Positions 26,693 to 34,669 of a stretch of 64,000 nucleotides of DNA are shown piece by piece; positions within the stretch are counted from its first letter, which is position 1; the number at the start of each line of letters is the position of its first letter. Source of the DNA: Streptomyces carpinensis (GTDB lineage: Bacteria; Actinomycetota; Actinomycetes; Streptomycetales; Streptomycetaceae); assembly GCF_002154505.1 (NCBI RefSeq), contig NZ_MUBM01000017.1, forward strand, positions 27,307 to 91,306. The letters run 5' to 3'. The translations under genes and the position numbers were made by a program. The notes under the pieces are model-generated. The model made no database searches and had not been told where the DNA came from. It worked only from the letters and a program-made list of their open reading frames with translations.

Positions 26693-27436
26693 TCACGGCG
26701 TGGTCGCCTCGAGCAGGTCGGGGCCGTTGTTGCGGACGTCGTTGACGGCCGTCGAGACGGGCCGGGCGTCCAGGTGGCCGCCCGCCGGAGGGCTCAGCAA
26801 CTCCCGCAGCCCGCCGGGGTCCTGATGGCGGGGGTCGAGCCAGGCGTCGTAGTGGTCCGGGGTGAGGGCGAGCGGCATGCGGGGGTGCACGCGGCCGGCC
26901 GCGTCGGTGGCCTCGGTGGTGAGGACGGTGCACGTCGTCACCCAGGCGGAGGGGTCGTCGTCCCGCGCCACCTCCGGGTCGCGCCAGTACTCGTACAGAC
27001 CGGCGAGCGCCATCACCCGGCCGTCCTCGGGGTGGATGAAGTACGGCTGCTTGCGCGTTCTGCCGGTGTCCTCGGGCCCGGCCTTCTGCCACTCGTAGAA
27101 GCCGTCGGCGGGCAGCAGGCAGCGGCGTTTGACGAAGGCACGGCGGAAGGCCGGTTTCTCGTGCACGGTCTCCACCCGGGCGTTGATCAGCCGCGCGCCG
27201 ATCCGCAGATCCTTCGCCCAGGACGGCACCAGCCCCCAGCGAAGCACCCTCAGTTCCCGGCGCGCCGAAGCCTCGTCACGGTCCTCTCGCGGGGTGCGCT
27301 CCAGAACGGCCCACACCTGGTCGGTCGGGGCGACGTTCCAGCTCGGCTCCAGTGCCTCCTCGGGGCGCCACTCGGTCACCCTGAAGTGCCGGACCAGGTC
27401 CTCGGGGCTGCGTGTGGAGACATAGCGACCGCACAT
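26693..27436 (-). CDS. SRAP-domain abasic-site protein (YedK/HMCES family)
   Basis: 247 aa. It binds and crosslinks abasic sites in single-stranded DNA through Cys2 after Met removal (MCGRY). Other family motifs are WGLVPSWAKD, INARVETV, CLLPADGFYEW and HPRMPLAL, which carry the catalytic Asn, Glu and His. ATG 27436 is immediately followed by the essential Cys, which fixes the start. It stands alone, divergent from the epimerase gene 137 bp away. Confidence 0.93.
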   Translation of the reverse strand: MCGRYVSTRSPEDLVRHFRVTEWRPEEALEPSWNVAPTDQVWAVLERTPREDRDEASARRELRVLRWGLVPSWAKDLRIGARLINARVETVHEKPAFRRAFVKRRCLLPADGFYEWQKAGPEDTGRTRKQPYFIHPEDGRVMALAGLYEYWRDPEVARDDDPSAWVTTCTVLTTEATDAAGRVHPRMPLALTPDHYDAWLDPRHQDPGGLRELLSPPAGGHLDARPVSTAVNDVRNNGPDLLEATTP

Positions 27437-27503
27437 GCCGCCAGGGTGCCACGCGCGGGCCCCGGCGGCCCGTTCCGCCTCGTCCCCGTCCGCGGAGAGG
27501 TGG

Positions 27504-27566
27504 TCTTACGGAGTGATGACGTGGTGGGCGCGGTCGTACGGTCCGGCGCGGTCGCCCGCCTAGCGT
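27504..27566 (+). promoter_or_regulatory. leaderless promoter of the epimerase gene
   Basis: TAGCGT at 27561-27566 ends 7 nt before the ATG at 27574, the arrangement of leaderless Streptomyces transcripts. A TCTTACG at 27504-27510 recurs inverted (CGTAAGA, 30612-30618) in the next divergent promoter region and may be a regulator half-site. Confidence 0.55.
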
Positions 27567-27573
27567 GGGCCGC

Positions 27574-28596
27574 ATGCGCGTACTGGTCACCGGCGGTGCC
27601 GGGTTCATCGGGTCCCACGTCGTAAAGGCGCTGGCGGAGCGCGGGCACGAGCCCGTGGTGTTCGACCTGCGCGCCGCCGGTGATGACGTGCGGGACCGGG
27701 ATGCGGTCGGCCGCGCGCTGTCCGGCGTGGACGCCGTGTGCCACCAGGCGGCGATGGTCGGCCTCGGCAACGGCGTCCTGGACGCGGCCGAGTACGTCTC
27801 CCGCAACGACCTCGGCACCGCCGTCCTGCTCGCCTCGATGGCCGAGACGGGGGTGCGGCGCCTGGTGCTGGCCGGGTCGATGGTGGTCTACGGGGAAGGG
27901 CGGTACGAGTGCCGGGACCACGGGGTCGTGCGGCCGGGTCCGCGGGCCGTGCGCGACCTGGACGCGGGCCGGTTCGATCCGTTGTGCCCGCGGTGCGGCC
28001 GGGTGCTCTGCCCGGGACTGGTCGGTGAGGACGCCCCGGCCGATCCCCGGAACGTCTACGCGGCGACCAAGCTGGCCCAGGAGCACCTGGCGGCGGCCTG
28101 GGCGCGGTCGACGGCGGGGGCGGCGGTGTCGCTGCGCTACCACAACGTCTACGGGCCCCGGATGCCCCGCGACACCCCGTACGCGGGTGTCGCCTCCTTC
28201 TTCCGTTCCGCGCTGGCCCGCGGCGAGGCGCCGCGCGTCTTCGAGGACGGCCGGCAGCGGCGCGACTTCGTGCATGTGCGGGACGTGGCCGCGGCCAACG
28301 TCGCGGCGCTGGAGGCGGACGCCCCGCCCGGCGTGCTCACCGTCTACAACACCGGCAGCGGCGTTCCGCACACGGTCGGCGCGATGGCGCGGGAACTGGC
28401 CGCCGCGTACGGCGGGCCCGAGCCCGTCGTCACCGGGGAGTACCGCCTGGGCGACGTACGGCACATCACCGCGGACTCCTCACGGCTGCGGGCCGAGCTG
28501 GGCTGGAAGGCCGAGGTCGGCTTCGAGGAGGGGATGCGGGAATTCGCCCGGTCAGCCCTGCGTGACGAGAACCCCGAGGGCTTCACTCCGCGGTAG
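27574..28596 (+). CDS. NAD-dependent epimerase/dehydratase (extended SDR) with zinc-ribbon-like insert
   Basis: 340 aa. The Rossmann motif GGAGFIGSHV is at residues 7-16. The active-site Tyr-Lys pair is YAATK, and the serine is in LAGSMVVYGEG. YNTGSGVPHTV and GDVRHITADSSRL are sugar-nucleotide epimerase features. An insert PLCPRCGRVLCPG (about 130-145) has four-Cys zinc-ribbon character and is uncommon in the family. The substrate is probably an NDP-sugar. The gene opens a glycan-like cluster with the two-component system and glycosyltransferases that follow. Confidence 0.9.
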   Translation: MRVLVTGGAGFIGSHVVKALAERGHEPVVFDLRAAGDDVRDRDAVGRALSGVDAVCHQAAMVGLGNGVLDAAEYVSRNDLGTAVLLASMAETGVRRLVLAGSMVVYGEGRYECRDHGVVRPGPRAVRDLDAGRFDPLCPRCGRVLCPGLVGEDAPADPRNVYAATKLAQEHLAAAWARSTAGAAVSLRYHNVYGPRMPRDTPYAGVASFFRSALARGEAPRVFEDGRQRRDFVHVRDVAAANVAALEADAPPGVLTVYNTGSGVPHTVGAMARELAAAYGGPEPVVTGEYRLGDVRHITADSSRLRAELGWKAEVGFEEGMREFARSALRDENPEGFTPR

Positions 28597-28660
28597 GCGC
28601 CTGGCGGGGGCGGGTGGTCGCGTCGCGGTGTGCGCCCGGGTCGTTCGGCGGGGGCGGGGC

Positions 28661-29773
28661 TCAGGTCTCCGCCGTGGGCAGGGTCACCTCGAAGCGGCAG
28701 CCGCCGGGGATGTTGCGTACGGCGGTGTGCCCCTGGTGGGCCTCGACGATGCCCCGGACGATGGCGAGCCCCAGGCCGGCGCCGGCCGGGGGCGTTCGCG
28801 CGTGGGTGCCGCGCCAGCCGGTGTCGAAGACCCGGGGCAGGTCCTCCTCGGGGATGCCGCCGCAGCCGTCACTGACCGACAGGACGACGCCGTCGGGCGA
28901 GCGTTCGGCGGCGACGGCGACCGTGCCGTCCGCGGGTGTGCGACGGATCGCGTTCACCAGCAGGTTGCCCAGCACACGGCTCATCTCCTTGCCGTCCACC
29001 TCGATCGGGACCGGCTCCACCCGGTCGCCCACGAGGCGCACGCCGTACTCCTTGGCCAGCGGGTCCGCCCCGGCGAGGGCGTCGCCGACGAGGTCGTACA
29101 GCGAGATCCGCGAGCGGGTCAGGGCGAGGCTGCCCGCGTGGATGCGGGAGAGCTCGAACAGGTCTCCCACCATGTCGTTCAGGCGCTCCACCTCGGCCCG
29201 GATCTGCCGGAGGTAGCGGTCCGGGTCGGTGGCGACCCCGTCCTCCAGCGCCTCCGACATGGCGCGCAGCCCGGCCAGCGGGGTGCGCAGGTCGTGCGAG
29301 ATCCAGGCGACGAGCTCCCGGCGCGAGGACTCCAGGGCGCGCTCGCGCTCCCGGGACTGGGCGAGCCGCGCGCTGGTGGCGGCCAACTCGCGGCTGAGGG
29401 ACTCCAGTTCGGCGGTCGCCGGGACGACGGGCGCGGAGAAGTCGCCGCCGTCGCCGAACGAGCGGGCGGCCAAGGCGAGTTCCCGGCTGCGGGCCACGAC
29501 CCAGCGGCCCAGCAGAAGCGCGGTGACCAGGGAGACCACCGCCGCCATCGCCACCACGGTCGTGACGACGGACAGGTCGTGCGAGGACAGGAACATCGCC
29601 TGCGCCACCACCAGGGTCCCGGCCAGCATCGCGCCCACCGCCACGGCGGCGACCACCGCGAGGGAGGCGGTGAGGGAGCGCCGGCGGATCAGCCGCAGCA
29701 CACCCGCCCCGGCCAGGCCGGTCGCGGCGGCGCCGAGGAAGGCGTACAGGGCGATCAGCAGCATGTCACGCAC
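28661..29773 (-). CDS. sensor histidine kinase
   Basis: 370 aa inner-membrane kinase. Two N-terminal membrane regions (about 5-25 and 35-60, then 68-88) with almost no extracytoplasmic domain are followed by a HAMP-like linker and a dimerisation domain. Phospho-acceptor H160 lies in SHDLRTPLAGL. The ATPase domain has the N box NLLVNAIRRTPADG, G1 SDGCGGIP and G2 GAGLGLAIV. The short sensor region suggests it senses membrane or intramembrane signals. GTG 29773 has GGGAG 7 nt upstream, 2 bp after the regulator's stop, so the pair is translated together. Confidence 0.92.
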   Translation of the reverse strand: MRDMLLIALYAFLGAAATGLAGAGVLRLIRRRSLTASLAVVAAVAVGAMLAGTLVVAQAMFLSSHDLSVVTTVVAMAAVVSLVTALLLGRWVVARSRELALAARSFGDGGDFSAPVVPATAELESLSRELAATSARLAQSRERERALESSRRELVAWISHDLRTPLAGLRAMSEALEDGVATDPDRYLRQIRAEVERLNDMVGDLFELSRIHAGSLALTRSRISLYDLVGDALAGADPLAKEYGVRLVGDRVEPVPIEVDGKEMSRVLGNLLVNAIRRTPADGTVAVAAERSPDGVVLSVSDGCGGIPEEDLPRVFDTGWRGTHARTPPAGAGLGLAIVRGIVEAHQGHTAVRNIPGGCRFEVTLPTAET

Positions 29774-29775
29774 GG

Positions 29776-30540
29776 TCAGCTCCCTTCGCCCGCTCGTGCG
29801 GTGGGGTCGAAGCGGTAGCCGACGCCCCACACGGTCTGGATCAGGCGGGGCCGGGCGGGGTCGTCCTCCACCTTGCCGCGCAGCCGCCGGACATGGACGG
29901 TGACCGTGGAGAGGTCGCCGAAGTCCCAGCCCCACACCTCGCGCATCAGGTCCTCCCGGCTGAAGGCGCGGCCGGGGTGCGTCAGGAAGAAGGCGAGCAG
30001 GTCGAACTCGCGCAGAGTGAGGGCGAGTTCGGACCCGTTCTTGGTGGCGCGGCGGGCGGCCGGGTCGACGGCGAGACCGGCCGCGGCCGGTGGCCGCGCC
30101 GCGGCGGCGGGCCGGGTGCGGCGCAGCACCGACTCCACGCGCAGGACGAGTTCGCGGGGGCTGAACGGCTTGGTGACGTAGTCGTCTGCGCCGACCTCCA
30201 GCCCCAGGATGCGGTCGTCCTCGTCGCCGCGGGCGGTGAGCATGATGACCGGCACCGGGCCTTGTCCGCGCATCCGGCGGCACACCTCCAGGCCGTCCAT
30301 GCCGGGCAGCATCAGGTCCAGCACCACCAGGTCCGGCCAGTGGGCGGCGGCGCGGGCCAGCGCCGTCGGCCCGTCCCCGGCCCGGTCCACGACATGGCCC
30401 GCTCGGTCAAGGTAGCCGGAGACCACCTCGGCGACGGTGGGGTCGTCCTCCACGACCAGGACGCGGGCGGCCGGGGCCGGCCGCCGCTCGGCGGCTTCGG
30501 CGTCGCGACCGCCCGCTGAGGGCTCGTACGGCTGCTGCAT
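29776..30540 (-). CDS. OmpR-family response regulator
   Basis: 254 aa. The receiver domain (about 27-140) has the acidic pair EDD, phospho-acceptor D75 in VLDLMLPGMDG, and Lys in YVTKPFSPREL. The winged-helix DNA-binding domain follows (about 158-248) with LTLREFDLLAFF, VTVHVRRLRGKVE and WGVGYRFD. An Ala/Pro-rich linker joins them. ATG 30540 has CAGGCT 6 nt upstream, consistent with leaderless transcription. It is encoded divergently from the glycosyltransferase operon, its likely target. Confidence 0.93.
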   Translation of the reverse strand: MQQPYEPSAGGRDAEAAERRPAPAARVLVVEDDPTVAEVVSGYLDRAGHVVDRAGDGPTALARAAAHWPDLVVLDLMLPGMDGLEVCRRMRGQGPVPVIMLTARGDEDDRILGLEVGADDYVTKPFSPRELVLRVESVLRRTRPAAAARPPAAAGLAVDPAARRATKNGSELALTLREFDLLAFFLTHPGRAFSREDLMREVWGWDFGDLSTVTVHVRRLRGKVEDDPARPRLIQTVWGVGYRFDPTARAGEGS

Positions 30541-30650
30541 GCGTCCAGCCTGGCACCACGGCCCCCGGAGTGCCGCCGCCGGTCGCCTCCCGGCCTCCGA
30601 CGTCCGCGTTTCGTAAGAAGCCGACATCCGGTATGCCCTTTTTGTGTTCG

Positions 30651-30656
30651 TAGGGT
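30651..30656 (+). promoter_or_regulatory. -10 box of leaderless glycosyltransferase operon
   Basis: TAGGGT ends 7 nt before the GTG at 30664. CGTAAGA at 30612-30618, upstream of it, is a candidate site for the adjacent response regulator. Confidence 0.55.
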
Positions 30657-30663
30657 GAGAGCC

Positions 30664-31398
30664 GTGACGACCTCTCCCACACCACCGGACGTCGACGTGG
30701 TGCTCCCCTGCCTGAACGAGGCCGACGCCCTGCCCTGGGTGCTCGCCCGTATCCCCGAGGGCTGGCGCGCCCTGGTCGTGGACAACGGCTCCACCGACGA
30801 CTCGGCCACGCTGGCGCGTCAACGGGGCGCGACCGTCGTGCCCGAGCCGCGCCGCGGGTTCGGTGCCGCCTGCCATGCGGGGCTGACCGCCGCCACCGCC
30901 GAGATCGTGTGCTTCTGCGACTGCGACGGCTCGCTCGACCCGGCGCTGCTGGTGCCCTTCGTCCGCGAGGTGCGCAGCGGCGCGGCCGACCTGGTGCTCG
31001 GCCGGCGCCGGCCGCAGGGCCGGGGCGCCTGGCCCGCGCACGCCCGGGCCGGGAATCTCGTGCTCGCCCGGATGCTGCGCCGCCGCACGGGTCTGCGCCT
31101 GCACGACCTGGGCCCCTTGCGGGCGGCGCGCCGTGCGCCGCTGCTCGCCCTCGGCCTCACCGACCGCCGCAGCGGCTATCCGCTGCAGATGGTCGTGCGC
31201 GCCGCCGACGCGGGCTGGCGCGTCACCGAGCACGACGTGCCGTACCTGCCGCGGACCGGCGCCTCGAAGGTGACGGGCACCTGGCGCGGGACCTGGCAGG
31301 CGGTGCGGGACATGAGCCGGGTGCTGGCCGAACCGGGCCCCCACACCGCCTCCCGAGTCCCTGCGGAGCCGCACAGCACCCGGGGAGTGCCACGGTGA
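30664..31398 (+). CDS. GT2-family glycosyltransferase
   Basis: 244 aa GT-A fold enzyme, cytoplasmic. Nucleotide binding is seen in DVVLPCLNEADALPWVL, VVDNGSTDDSATLA and the DxD-like CDCDGSLDPALL. The later region RSGYPLQMVVRAADAGWRVTEHDVPYLPRTGASKVTGTWRGT matches dolichol-phosphate mannosyltransferase-like members. There are no membrane spans. The stop overlaps the next start (GTGA). It probably transfers a sugar to a lipid carrier; the donor is unknown. Confidence 0.9.
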   Translation: MTTSPTPPDVDVVLPCLNEADALPWVLARIPEGWRALVVDNGSTDDSATLARQRGATVVPEPRRGFGAACHAGLTAATAEIVCFCDCDGSLDPALLVPFVREVRSGAADLVLGRRRPQGRGAWPAHARAGNLVLARMLRRRTGLRLHDLGPLRAARRAPLLALGLTDRRSGYPLQMVVRAADAGWRVTEHDVPYLPRTGASKVTGTWRGTWQAVRDMSRVLAEPGPHTASRVPAEPHSTRGVPR

Positions 31399-32012
31399 CC
31401 ACGCTGCTCGTCATCGCCAAGGAGCCGCTGCCGGGGAGGGTCAAGACCCGGCTGACGCCGCCGTTCACCCCGCGGGAGGCGGCAGAGCTCGCCGAGGCGG
31501 CCCTCACGGACACCCTGCTCGCCGTGGCCGCGGCTCCCGCCGCACGGCGCGTCCTCGTCCTCGACGGCGCGCCCGGCCCCTGGCTGCCGCCCGGCTTCGA
31601 CGTCGTGCCGCAGTGCACGGGCGGCCTGGACGAGCGGCTGGCCGCGGCCTTCGCGGGCTGCACCGGACCGGCCCTGCTGATCGGGATGGACACCCCGCAG
31701 GTGACACCGGAACTGCTCACCGTGGACCTCGCCTCCTGCGACGCGTGCATCGGCCCGGCCGAGGACGGCGGCTTCTGGGCTCTGGGGCTGGCCGAACCGG
31801 ACCCCTCGCTGCTGCGGGGCGTGCCCATGTCGACGGCCGTGACGGGCGCCGTGCAGCGGGAAAGACTCGTCGCCGCGGGTCTGCGGGTGCGCGATCTGCC
31901 GCGGCTGCGCGACGTGGACACCGCCGCCGACGCCAGGGCGGTCGCCGCCCGCGCCCCGCGCAGCCGGTTCGCCGCGCGGCTCGCCCACTGCACGGCGGTC
32001 ACCGGCCGATGA
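31395..32012 (+). CDS. DUF2064 (TIGR04282-type) glycosyltransferase-like protein
   Basis: 205 aa with a nucleotide-diphospho-sugar transferase fold. It begins VTTLLVIAKEPLPGRVKTRLTPPFTP, the family signature of a nucleotide-binding loop with the conserved KxRL. LLIGMDTPQVTPELL supplies the DxP acidic site and GPAEDGGFWALGL the second. GTG 31395 overlaps the previous stop and the next gene overlaps its stop, so three genes are translationally coupled. Members occur in many glycan and lipid gene sets; the reaction is uncertain. Confidence 0.88.
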   Translation: MTTLLVIAKEPLPGRVKTRLTPPFTPREAAELAEAALTDTLLAVAAAPAARRVLVLDGAPGPWLPPGFDVVPQCTGGLDERLAAAFAGCTGPALLIGMDTPQVTPELLTVDLASCDACIGPAEDGGFWALGLAEPDPSLLRGVPMSTAVTGAVQRERLVAAGLRVRDLPRLRDVDTAADARAVAARAPRSRFAARLAHCTAVTGR

Positions 32013-32896
32013 GCACCGCCCACGAGATCGCGCCGACCACCGGCCCGGGCCCGACCGCACCGGCGTCAGGGACCACGCGGACCACCGATGGGCGTGCGGG
32101 GGCTGCGGGCGCGCCCGCGGGGACCGCCGACAGGCCCGAAGGCAGTGCGGCCGGGCCCGCATGGACCGCCGACGGGCCCTACTCCGCCGCCCTGCGCACG
32201 GGCCGCGGGCCGCTCTTTCTGCGTCGCGCCGACGGGTGGCTGCTGCCGCTGGAGGTCGAACGGTGGTGCGCCGACCCCGACGCGGTGGATCTGGAGGTGC
32301 TGGGCCGCTGCGAGGGGACGGTGCTCGACGTCGGATGCGGGCCGGGCCGGCTGGTCGCGGCGCTCGCGGCGCGGGGACGGCCCGTTCTGGGCATCGACGT
32401 CAGCGAGGCCGCCGTGGCCCGTACCGTCGGCCTCGGCGGGCCGGCGCTGCGCCGCTCGGTCTTCGAACCGCTTCCCGGTGAGGGCCGGTGGGACACCGCG
32501 CTCCTGATGGACGGCAACGTCGGCATCGGCGGTGAGCCGCACGTCCTGCTGTGCCGGCTGGCCCGGCTGCTGCGGCCGGGGGGCCTGCTGATCGTCGAGG
32601 CCGCGCCCGTGGACGTCGACGAACGCGTCGAGGTCCAGGTCGTCCATCCGGCGGACGCGGGAGGCGGCGCGGGCAGCCCCTTTCCCTGGGCGCGGGTCGG
32701 CGCTCCGGCCCTGCTGTGCCACGCCGAGCGGGCGGGCTGGCGGGCCGTCGATCAGTGGACGGCCGGCGGCCGGTGCTTCGCCGCCCTGCGCAGCCGCAGT
32801 ACGAGGACCAGCGCCGAACCCCCGAAGAGCACGGCCGTGATCAGCAACCAGCGGGCGAGGAAACCGTCCGGCGGCAGGCCGGTGGCGAGCAGGTAG
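32009..32896 (+). CDS. SAM-dependent methyltransferase
   Basis: 295 aa class I methyltransferase. After an Ala/Gly/Thr-rich N-terminus of about 60 residues, SAM-binding motif I is VLDVGCGPGRLVAALAARG, with motif II LGIDVSEAAV and a later LLRPGGLLIVEAAP. The final 48 codons run antisense through the 3' end of the convergent membrane gene (overlap 32752-32896), so the natural tail is probably not conserved. ATG 32009 overlaps the preceding stop. It is the third gene of the coupled operon. Confidence 0.87.
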   Translation: MSTAHEIAPTTGPGPTAPASGTTRTTDGRAGAAGAPAGTADRPEGSAAGPAWTADGPYSAALRTGRGPLFLRRADGWLLPLEVERWCADPDAVDLEVLGRCEGTVLDVGCGPGRLVAALAARGRPVLGIDVSEAAVARTVGLGGPALRRSVFEPLPGEGRWDTALLMDGNVGIGGEPHVLLCRLARLLRPGGLLIVEAAPVDVDERVEVQVVHPADAGGGAGSPFPWARVGAPALLCHAERAGWRAVDQWTAGGRCFAALRSRSTRTSAEPPKSTAVISNQRARKPSGGRPVASR

Positions 32897-33297
32897 CGCC
32901 GCCGGTCCACCTGGCCGGCGATCAGCGGGAACCACACCAGGAGCAGCAGCCCTGACAGGGCCGCCGGGATCCGGACGTACGCCACCCACGGGCGGCGGCC
33001 GGCCCGTCCCGCGGCCCGCAGGACGGCGCGGTCGGCCGCCGCGTACAGCGGCAGCAGCACGAGGTCGTGCAGCAGCGCCGCCCCCACGAACCACAGCGCG
33101 ACCCCCCGCCAGTCACCGGCGAAGAGGCGCACCCCCGCGTATCCGGCCAGCGCGAACGAGCAGGCCAGCAGCAGAAGCCGCAGCGGGCTGCCGAGGGGGA
33201 GGCGGCGCGGGCGAGGAACGCGGCGGGCACGAGGGGCGGACGGCGTACGCAGGAAGCGGGGGAGGCGCGGCATGCGCGCGATGCGCGGCGTTATCAC
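32752..33297 (-). CDS. small hypothetical membrane protein
   Basis: 181 aa. A basic N-terminus (RLPRFLRTPSAPRARRVPRPRRLPLG) precedes four hydrophobic spans. It carries HDLVLLPLY and YVRIPAALSGLLLLVWFPLI. GTG 33297 overlaps the stop of the upstream molybdopterin oxidoreductase (GTGA), so the two are coupled. Function is unknown; it may support the oxidoreductase in the membrane. Confidence 0.8.
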   Translation of the reverse strand: MITPRIARMPRLPRFLRTPSAPRARRVPRPRRLPLGSPLRLLLLACSFALAGYAGVRLFAGDWRGVALWFVGAALLHDLVLLPLYAAADRAVLRAAGRAGRRPWVAYVRIPAALSGLLLLVWFPLIAGQVDRRRYLLATGLPPDGFLARWLLITAVLFGGSALVLVLRLRRAAKHRPPAVH

Positions 33298-34556
33298 AGG
33301 GCTCCGAAGGTCAGCCGGGCCACCCACTTGGTGTTCAGCACACCGGGTGCCGCGGGCACGATGACGCGGGCCGGGTAGCCGTGGTCCGGGGTCAGGTCCT
33401 CGCCGTTGACGTACAGGGCGAGCAGGGAGAGCGGGTCACGCACCTGGTTGGCGCGCAGCCCGGCCCGCCGGAAGGCACCGTGCCGCTGGAGCGACTCCAC
33501 GAGGACGTCGGGGACGCCGTCGGCGTCCCCGTAGCCGACGAGCGCCGCAAGGTCGCTCAGCCGGACACCGCGCCACCACTGGTCGGAGGTCGACCAGCCC
33601 TCCACGCAGGCGATGGGCAGCGCGGAGCTGTGCAGGGGCAGGCGGAGCAGATCGGCGCGGCCGAGCCGAACGGTGCCGGTGCGGCCGGTGACGACCAGCC
33701 GCCATGCCTCCTCGCTCGTCTCGGCCGCATCGATCCCGGCGTACGCGGCCGTCTTGTTGATCTGGAAGCCGCCCGGGCCGGTGCCGGGGTCGGCGCCGCC
33801 GTGCGGGGCCAGCAGGGCGGTCTGCCGCAGCGGTCCGTCGAAGCTGCGGCCCGCCGTGGTGGCGAACAGCAGCAGCGAGCCGCCCCCGACCAGCCACAGG
33901 GCCCCACGGCGCGACACGCTGGGCGGATCCGGTCGGGGGGACACCAGGTCCCCCTCCTCGCGCTTCGGCGTGGGTTCGCCGTCCGCTCCGCGTGCGCGGC
34001 GCACGTGCCGCAGCGCCGTGGGCAGCTTCAGGGCGACGTGGACGGCGAAGGCGGCGAAGAAGACCCAGGCGCCGTAGAAGTGCAGTGGGTAGAACGAGCC
34101 GGGGAAGACGTAGTCCAACTGGACGTTGAGCACCCCGGTGACGAACTCGAACAGGCCGCCCCCGACCAGCAGGAGCAGCGAGATCCGTTCCAGCGCGTGG
34201 GTGAGGGACCGGGCCGGCGGCAGCGCGAACAGCCGGGGCACGACCGACCACAGCTTGGCCAGCAGGACCGGGATCAACGTGATCCCGAGCGTCACGTGGA
34301 CGCCCTGCGTGAGCCGGTACAGCCAGCGCGGACGCGTCGGCCAGTCGAAGAGGTAGAAGCCCAGGATCCCCTTGCCGGGGGTCTGGTCGTTCACCGGTGT
34401 GAGGCCGGGGTTGTAGGCGGCGTACGACACCAGCCCGGTCACGAACAGCACGGTGATGCCGGCGAGCAGCACCAGTCCGAGCACCGAGGTGAACCAGGGA
34501 CCGCGCAGCGGGCTGCGCCAGAAGCCGGGAGAGCTCGGGAGCCGTCGATCGCTCAT
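33294..34556 (-). CDS. molybdopterin oxidoreductase (sulfite-oxidase fold) fused to an N-terminal cytochrome b-type membrane domain
   Basis: 420 aa from ATG 34556. The first 200 residues hold about four or five spans with histidines in THALERISLLLL, YPLHFYGAWVFFAAFAVHVALKLP and YRLTQGVHVTLGITL, a diheme b561-like layout. After a hydrophilic linker and one more hydrophobic stretch (GALWLVGGGSLLLFATTAG), the oxidoreductase molybdopterin domain begins. Its Mo-binding cysteine is in LPIACVEGWST. Such fusions pass electrons between a Mo centre outside the membrane and quinone. TACCGT 6 nt before ATG suggests leaderless transcription, divergent from the next gene. The substrate is unknown. Confidence 0.9.
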   Translation of the reverse strand: MSDRRLPSSPGFWRSPLRGPWFTSVLGLVLLAGITVLFVTGLVSYAAYNPGLTPVNDQTPGKGILGFYLFDWPTRPRWLYRLTQGVHVTLGITLIPVLLAKLWSVVPRLFALPPARSLTHALERISLLLLVGGGLFEFVTGVLNVQLDYVFPGSFYPLHFYGAWVFFAAFAVHVALKLPTALRHVRRARGADGEPTPKREEGDLVSPRPDPPSVSRRGALWLVGGGSLLLFATTAGRSFDGPLRQTALLAPHGGADPGTGPGGFQINKTAAYAGIDAAETSEEAWRLVVTGRTGTVRLGRADLLRLPLHSSALPIACVEGWSTSDQWWRGVRLSDLAALVGYGDADGVPDVLVESLQRHGAFRRAGLRANQVRDPLSLLALYVNGEDLTPDHGYPARVIVPAAPGVLNTKWVARLTFGAL

Positions 34557-34657
34557 GTGATGACGGTAGGCCGCCGACCGCACATGAAGGGGTGCTCAAC
34601 CCATGACGAAACACTGACGTCCGAGCCGCGGACCGGCGCTTTCACCGTCCGCCGCCC

Positions 34658-34663
34658 TAGCGT
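34658..34663 (+). promoter_or_regulatory. -10 box of a leaderless membrane-protein gene
   Basis: TAGCGT ends 6 nt before the GTG at 34670, the same geometry as at 27561 and 30651. An ACGAAAC at 34606-34612 upstream resembles the inverse of GTTTCGT at 30608-30614. Confidence 0.5.
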
Positions 34664-34669
34664 GCCGAT

